From NCBI GenBank assembly GCA_023362775.1, contig JALMGJ010000006.1, forward strand, positions 18,415,501-18,479,500: a stretch of DNA of 64,000 bases, given 5' to 3'. Origin of the DNA: Charina bottae (lineage: Eukaryota > Chordata > Lepidosauria > Squamata > Charinaidae). Shown in pieces: positions 39,101 to 48,100 of the stretch. The notes under the pieces are model-generated. The model was not told the DNA's origin and searched no databases. It was given only the letters and a program-made list of their open reading frames with translations. A program made the translations under genes and the position numbers. The first letter of the stretch is position 1. Every line of letters starts with the position of its first letter.

Positions 39101-42100
39101 CCTTCCCCCAGAGATAAGACAGACCCCTTCACTCCTGGACTTCAGAAAAAAATTGAAAACCTGGCTCTGTGATCTCGCCTGGGGCAAGAGGGAAAGTGGT
39201 CAAGCTTGGGGATGGCTGATTTTTTAGAGCCGCCCCAAATATTTTAAATATGTTCAGCGTCACTGCGAACCACCTGCCACTTGATTTTAATTTAAAGTTA
39301 TATTTATTGTATTTGTATTTTATTGTGTTTTTACTGTATTTTACTGTTATTGTTATAGATGTGAACCGCCCAGAGTCCCTCCTTGAGGGGGAGATGGGCG
39401 GTCATAGAAATTTAATAAATAATAATAATAACATTATAAATCACATTTCCTCAACAAGCCGTCCTCCAGAAGTGTTGGGTCTGTAGGCATGCCTTGTGCT
39501 GGCTGGGAATTTTCAGAAAGCTCAGGTGAATTAATAAAGGCTTGGTTAGATCTGTTCATTCATTCATGAAAAGAGCTAAAAGGAAGGAACGTCAGGCAAA
39601 CCCTCATCATGACCGTCTCCCACCCGGAAACCTATGCCATCATTGTGGGAGGTTGTGTGGTTAGATCTGTAGAACTATGCTGTTTAGCCCTGATTCTTCA
39701 ATCTAAGTAGTGCATTCTCTGGAGAAACTGCTCGTGCCCTCTTCTCTCTCTTTTTTCCTTCTTGGTGCAGAACCCAGCCACTGATTCCTCAGTTACTTTG
39801 TTTGACTACATCCAAATGAGACCTAAATAAGTAATTAGAGTAGAATGGATCCCCTAGTCTTGGCTTCAGTTTCTAATTTTAGTTGGACTCATAGCAGATT
39901 GGAGAAAAAAGAGTTTTAAACAGGAACTTGATTAATACTATGGAATGGAAAATGCAGTATAACTGTGTATGAAAATCCAAAGGTGTGGGGATAAAGTTAT
40001 TTGGTGCACCTAAGTAAGAAATTACCTCTAAGTAATGTTGAAGTTCATGAGAAAACCTTCTAATTCTATTAGGGACTTTAAGACGTCTTTAAATATGGTA
40101 CTTAATGCAATGATACTGGAGATGACCTGATAGTGTCTATTTTGACAGTATAGTTCACTTTGCTTCAACTATACTAAATATTTGATTGGAATATGCCAAC
40201 GATTTTCTAAAGCAAATATTACAAGGTGTAAATTGTGAATGAGACAGACAAATAATTGAAAATACTTATCAAAGGCTAAGATCAGTAGCAATTCCCTGTT
40301 ATCCCTACTCTCCATAGCTCACTCAGATTTGTTCTGGGTAATGGGTGCAACAGCCATATGCAGTTTATTAAAAGGGTAAGTGAGCAGCAATACAAGCAGG
40401 GATATAATCTAGGGCAGTGCTTTCCAAACTCCCGCCATTGGCGACACACCAATGGCGGCGGTGGTGTGCACGGCGGCTGCGGCCTCATGTTTTGCTCTAA
40501 AACCCGGAAGCGCTGATGGTGCGTCACCGCCGCCACGTGCACCGCTGCAGGGGCAGCAGCAACGTGCCATCACCACTTCCGGGTTTTGTCGCAACACACT
40601 AAAGTGTCGCGACACACAGTTTGGAAAGCTATGATCTAGGGATTTCAAAAATTCAGAATTATGCCAAATTCCATAGAAACTTTAACTTGAGAACTTCATG
40701 AAGTTTTGTCTTCTCTAATGGTTAAGAGATCTATCTCTACCTAGATGTGGAATCTCTGTCTGTTCTAAATATGTGCTAGAAAACCACCAAAAATTTACTC
40801 TGGAGAACAATGACTAGTAAATAGACTATTTTACACCACTGTTTGCATTCCTTAATTAAGGAACTGAAGGAATTGAACTGTGGCAGGCCTTAGAGAAAAA
40901 AATTCCCTTCGCCTCACGCCATTTAAAGGAAAATAAAATAAAGCAATGTATACTCATATTCAACAATGTCCTTATCTCATACTGTGTACTTCTGTCTGGC
41001 TGTATGCAAAAACAAAACAAAATAAAATAATCCAAATGATTCCTGCGAGAGGCAGCCACAAAGCTGTCAAGCTAATTTTCTCCTTGAAAGACCTGCGAGG
41101 GCAGCTGAAGCCCCAGTAGAAGGGTGAGGCAAGAGTTGCATCATGTAAAAAAAAAAGCTACTTTTCCTGCAATTTCAAATATACTAGAGTTGGACCGAAA
41201 ATATACAGGCTCAGCTTACGGACATTACCAACACCCTGGGAACATGGTTTTGAACTGGCACGGAGTCCTAGTGTAGAAGTGTCCTGACTCATTTGTAGGC
41301 ACTGCTGGTTTCACAAAGCGCACCAGAAATGTGCAAATCAGCCTGCAAGCAGGAGGCACAAACAGTTCCACCCTGTTTTAAAAATGGATTTCAAGTTATC
41401 ACTTCTAATGCCCAGTTCCTTGGGGGCAAACTTCATGTGGAGAATCAATTTGCAGAACAAAGAGAGAGAACAAATTGCCAGATCTTGCGCAGCCTGCAAA
41501 TCACTAATCACTTCTACATAATAAATCTTTTCTTATGTCACAAGCTCCCTCAAAAGAGATAAGGAACTCATACAACATGTTGTTGAAGCAGGAAGCAATT
41601 GTGAAAAGAAAAAATAAATGGAGAAGAAGGTTACTGAGGATATTTCCTTATTTCACATTTTCTAAATGACCCTCAGAAAGCTAACAAAGTTGTAGGTCTT
41701 TATGATATGGAAACAATCTAATGTGTATTTCAGGTTGTGGTAAAAATTTAAGAAATTTATTCCCTTGAAACCTGCACATCCACTTCCATAATATAAAGTT
41801 TATTTATTACATTTATGCCCCTTATGCTTTTTCCTGGTACAGGATCATAAGACAGTATCTATAGTTTTGCCATCACCCACTGGGGTATTGACTCTTCTCA
41901 GCTATGCATTTTTTTTCTTCATTTTACTCTTTTATAAGCTGCATCCAAGCTCCACATGACCATTCTCTCTTCACCTCCCTGCAGATCCCCAGCATAGAAA
42001 TGTAGCCATCTAAATATCTTGTGAACATTATGGACTGTATCTGAAGTCAGTAACCCAGTGTTTCTCAACCTTGGCCACTTTCAAAGCTGGCTGGGGAATT

Positions 42101-45100
42101 CTGGGAGTTGAAGTCCACACATCTGAAAGGGGCCAAGGTTGAGAAACACTGTAGTAACCTGACCTACTGAGGGAAGGAAAGAGAAAAAAACAGCAAACAG
42201 AGCAATGAAGCAAGCAAAGAACAGAGCAATCTAAGAAATGTGGCCTTGGACCTGTGAAGACCAATAAGTGACCTGGTTTGAAACCAGACCTGTCTGGAAG
42301 CCAGCCACTACGGTAAGTGAAAATCACTCATCAAGCAAGAGTTATCCCAGCAAGAAGAGCAACAACCAGTGACGTGCAGCTGAGTCAGGAAGGACAATGA
42401 ATGCTACAAAAAGGAGGCTCAGAGACGAAATTAGTTGGGGAGGACAACACAAGTACAGGATATGCGACATCAGAAGCTGCAGCTCATTTCTTCCCCTCTT
42501 TGGCTCCTTGGCCAGTTGCCTGGTGGGGTCTGGTGAGTATCTGAGAGCGAAAGTGTGGGTGTGTGAATGTGCCGAAGCAAAACTTGGCTACATTGTGCTA
42601 AGTAAAGCTAGGGGATTAACAGAAGACTTTTTTTTTTGCTATCTTGTCATATAGTGTGGATTATTCATGCGTCCTCTATCCCTATAGGGGTGTGGTGGCT
42701 CAGCGGGAAAGACGCCAGGCTTGTCTCCGAAGATCACAAGTTCGGAGGTTCTAATTCCTAGCCCTGCATGACGGAGTGAGCTCCCGCACTAGCCCCAGCT
42801 CTTGTCAACCTAGCAATTCGAAAGCATGCAAATGCAAGTAGATGAATAGGTACCACTTCGGTGGGTAGGTAACAGCGTTCTGCGTGTGTCATGCCGGCCA
42901 CATGACCACGGAAGCGTCTTCGGACAACGCTGGCTCTTCGGCTAACAAACGGAGATGAGCACCGCCCCCTAGAGTCGGACACGACTGCACAAATGTGCGG
43001 GGGGAACCTTTACCTTTTACCTCTATCCCTTAGAAGTTATTATCTCCCTGATGGCCAAATTGGATTCTTTGATTAGAGAAAAGACATTATCTACATTTAT
43101 TGCTGCCTGGAAACCCCTTATGGACTTTTTGCAGAAAACAGAAAAAAATGAACTTATGATTTATGGTTTTGATTATTAGACAGGATAGATTATAGAACGA
43201 AGAAAGTCATGTTGTAACTTTAGAGAAAGAGATACATTTATAATTTGTCGATGAATGTTCTCAGTCATCCAGGTGGAATTGTCTGTAGCTTGAATCATGT
43301 CAACTGGATTTCTATTTTCTCAGTGGAAACGTTTCGCTCCTTATCCAAGAAGCTTCTTCAGTCTGAGCAAAGTTTGTAAGGGAATCCTTAAATATGTTTC
43401 TAGGGTGGCTGTGTGACCTTGCACCTGGGGCTAGGTCATGGTTATTTGAGATGTTTATTTCTAAGTCCCTTTATCATCCCAAGTCCTCCTTATGTTCCCA
43501 AACCACCAACCAAGGCTACACCTCCAGCAACCTCAAGATGCCCATTCTCAGCTGCTCATGATCTGTGGAGCATAGCACGTGGGGAGAGCTGGTTATGTGT
43601 TATGAAAGAGAGACTGATTGACACTAAGTGAGATATAACAAAGCAACCCTCATCACTTGTTGGGAAAGGCCCTTTTCCACCCTGTAGTTGCTATGAAGGA
43701 AGAAAGGAAAAACTTTGTCCTTTTTAAAAAAAATGTCTGGCAGTTCACTATCTCTGGAGCAAATCAGCTACATGTAATATAGAGAATGTGAAAATGCCAA
43801 TGAAGATAGATTAGACAAAAGGGAGGTTTGAAGCCTGGAAGAATGGAGACATTGTGTTGGTGCTTAAAGAATGTTTAAAACAATATTTATGAGATTCTAC
43901 CCACTGAAACTTGAATATATACTGCTTTAGGCTACTTTCACATAATTTTAAGCCACAATAGATTCAATGGAAACCATGCACTTGTGAAACTCCATTATGT
44001 AAAAAATGTGAGGAATAAACACTTCTGCTGTCCTTAGGTACAGCAGTTCAAGACATAAAGTGGATCCCAAGGTTGTTCATAGAATTAAATAATGCATCTT
44101 TTAGTACTGTCCATGGTTCTGTTACAGGAGGAGGATGAAAGAGGCACTCAAGTTTCAAATTTCAGTTTAGGACAGCATTTAAGAATATGATTAAGACCTG
44201 CACTTTAATAAACCTGCCTGCAACAGGGATAGTCAACACAATGTTCATAGGCACCAATTGTTCATGGACACCTTTTTTGGCATCTACCAGATTCCCTATC
44301 CTCCCTTTAAAGTTTATAAATATCACTTTCATTCATTATAAATAAGGAAATGAGAAGCTGGCATGGTGCAAAGCAAAACTCTAGCCTCTATATTTTTATT
44401 TATAAAAATATCTCTGGGCTCGAAATACGTCCAAAGGCAATCTTAGTCAGTTGTAGCACAGTGAATTAGTTGGAAATTGCCAACCCCTAACTCCATAACA
44501 CCTATTTTCTGAAGCACCCATAAATTGCTCCCAAAACTAAAAATATTCTGACATGACCCCAAAATTGCTTATCTCTGGCCTGCAGCCTCCTGAATAAATA
44601 TTGCTTTCTTTAACTGAACCTTGGATAAATATGAGAACTCAATTTCACCTACAGCTTAGGAGGTGAATATTCCCTTTCAAAACTCCCAGTCTAACTTGGA
44701 TGGCTTCTAAGTTGTTCCAGTGCTGATCTACAGTAAGTACTAAGAAAAATTCTGACCTTAAAAGTTTTTATATAAAAGGTCAGGTATAATTTGCATAGTT
44801 TTTGAAACATGCAGGATATTGAACTATGATGAAGGAAGTCTTTACAGGTAGCTAAACTAGACTTCCCTAATCCGATGTTCAATACATCTGGTGGGACTTG
44901 GTTGGAGAATGCCGATCTAGAATATCATGGGAGCAAGTTTTGAAAGTGAACTGAAATCCACAGTGGCAAAAAAAGACATGTCATATTCAGGGTTGAGGGG
45001 TGGGAAACTAATGTAAAGTATAGACCATGCTTTCCCCATCTGGTGACCCCAAATGCATTGGGACTGTAACATCCAGAATTCTGAGCCAGCATAGCCAACT

Positions 45101-48100
45101 GGTTACAATAAAACCATTTGGGACAAATACATCTGCAGATGTATGAATATTTAATTCCAGTCTTTTAACCTATCACAAAATACTAGAAAGAGGATGGACT
45201 CCCAGCTACTCTGGGCAGCACATAAATTATCTCGCTCCAAAGGTATGTTTACTTTATACACTAATGACCTTTCAATGTCAGTCTTTTCTCCTAATTTTCT
45301 ACACCCAAAAATTGCTAAGTGGCAAGAAGAGGAAAAAAAACCTCAACATTTTCTTTCATCACAGATGCTTTGGGCTACAAAACATGTTGAGATCTTTTTT
45401 TATATAAATCAGCCTGAAACACACAGCTTTTGTTCAAAGTATAACTCCAATGTGAGATTAAAACAATTGCCTATTCCCTTCATGGCCTCTTTTTAAATAA
45501 TAAGATTCACTATGCATTAAAATACAAGTGGGGAGAAAACAAAGGTATCACAGATCTCCCTGTAAGTAGTTTGTGAAGAAATATGCATTGTTCACGTAAA
45601 CTACAAAGCATTGCAAATGTTAAAAGAAAATTAAAATGAAGGAACAAAACAAACAAGTTGTATAACCAGTGGAATTCAGTTATCTTGTTATTGGTAAAAA
45701 AAGCTGAACTAGTAACCACTGGGGAGAAGAATCTTACAAAGGATTTCTGTAGGTGGAACATGAATTAAGATCTCTTGGAGGGATTTTTTTGGATTGTATT
45801 AACTATGTTCTCCAGAATTTTCAGTTTGTACTTCTGCCCATATTTCCAGAGACAACTTAATAGCTAGGAGAATTTTGTATATAAAGTTGTATATACTGTA
45901 GTTATACAACTTTATAGCTAGGAGATTTTTTAAAATATAGACTAACCTCAGGTATCCCGGAAGCAGTATTGTCCAATGCTGCAGAACTGGTCCTATTGCT
46001 CCAGCTTCTTTGGTGTGTTTGATTCTAAATTCATCAGAGGGAGAAACAAAACAAAAACATTGAGTATGAATAAAATGAATAAAAAATCCTGTGGTCATTA
46101 CAGTCCCAACTATTCTAATCCTGATGAAATACAGAGAATATTTTTAGAAAAGAAAAACCTTCTATTTCTTGGAAATGTTTTGGCTAGGTCTACCCAACAT
46201 GCAAAATGTTAAACCTAGGATAATGAGACATAATTACTAAATCATATTAAGGCTTAATGTGATAGCTTAATTCAGAGCTTTCCAAACTTTTCATGTTGGC
46301 GACACACCTTTTAGACATGCATCATTTCGCGACACACTCTTACAGCAGGGCACAAGGCAGGCACTAGGACCTGCGCGGAATCACAGCAGGTTTGGAGGCA
46401 GCAAGGCACAAGGCAGGCACTAGGACCTGCGCGGAATCCTGGCTGGGCTCCGAGGCAGCAGCAGCCGCGACACACCCAGACACTGCAGCCGACACACTAA
46501 TGTGTCCCGACACACAGTTTGGAAAGCTCTGGCTTAATTGATACAGCAAGCTAAGAAACTATCAAATGCCATTTTAGCTTCATTTAGTACACTGTGAGAA
46601 CTCAGCCACTGATTTGAAAGGGACCCTGGAATTCATCTAATCAACTTGATCAAATCTGGGTCTGCAACCTAGGATGATTCTACAGTGTTCCTGAGAGATG
46701 ATTGTCTTGCTTTCTCCCAATGAAGAAGAGCCCATGATCTTAAGAGGTTGTTGTTCTACTGTCAGAGGGTTTCGCTGTCACTATTGGGACACTTCTTGTA
46801 ATATTTAGCAGAAAGCTACTTTCCTGCAATTTTCATTCCTAAACTCTGCCATCTGGAATACCTTAGAGACATTTCTCCTCAATATTATATATGTATAATC
46901 AAATTTTGCCACCGCCCATCTCCCCCGGAAAGAGGGACTATATAATATTTTACATTTATTTGTATATAATTTCATCTTAATTTTGAACAAGTGTTCCAGC
47001 TTGTCAAGATTGTTTTGGATCCTGGTTCTGCCTTCTAAACTATTAGCCAACTCCTACATTTGAGTAAATTGCCAATTTGATAAACAACTCATCTACATCG
47101 TCATCCAGATTCTTCATTAAAACACTGAACAGCACAGGGCCTTGGACTGTGTCCTATGAAACTGCTCTAATTACAATATTAGGAAGTTTTGATTGGAATC
47201 TGCTTTCTAGCAACTAAATGTATTATTCTGCATTCTGGAATGAGAGAGAATTGGTCTGGTGTGACATTCTTTGACATCATATTTCCTCAAGGTTAAACTT
47301 AGCTATCTTCCTAGATCTTAGTTTCATCTTTTGTTATGCTTCTCTGAAGCTCCTCCAATTTCTCTAGATCCTTCTTAAAGTGGGGTGCCCAGAATTGGAC
47401 AAAGTACTTGAGGTAGGAACTGGCCAATGCAAACTGGAATGGAGTTACTACTTTCTGTGATTTGGAAATTATACCCTATCATAACCCTAAAATTTACTTT
47501 CCTTTTTTCCCCTCCAGCCATATCACATTACTGGCTTATATTTAATTTGCAATCATAAAATCTTTTTCACAAGTACCATGACTAAGCCAGATATCCTCCC
47601 TCCTATGCCTGTGTATTTGATTTTTGTTTCCTCCTTTCATCCATACATGAGCATTTTTAGTCTCATCTCAAGTAAGCACCCTGCACAGCTAAATTAGCAT
47701 GTTTAATCATCCACTGGTCATTTTTAGTTTTCACGGAACACAGTTTGCAGTTGTGCTATCAGCATTTCAGTTTTTAGAATCCCTCATTTGCAATGTTGTC
47801 ATGCTTTTTATCTTCTGTTTTATCTTTGGAGATGGTGGCTATAAGTTAAGTATGCTGAGCATTCAATAAAATGGAAATAATGATGATTTTGATGTCAAGA
47901 TGGTTGAAATGCTCCATTCTTCTCTGAAAATACTGCCTTGTGTTTGGAACCTGAGCCAATTGTCTTTGGGCAAATGCAAATACAACTACCAGCTGCTAAC
48001 TCTGGTTAGGCTTTATGTCTATGAAGGTTCTCAGTCATCCAGGTGGAATTGTCTGTAGCTTGAATCATGTCAACTGGATTTCTATTTTCTTAGTGGAAAC

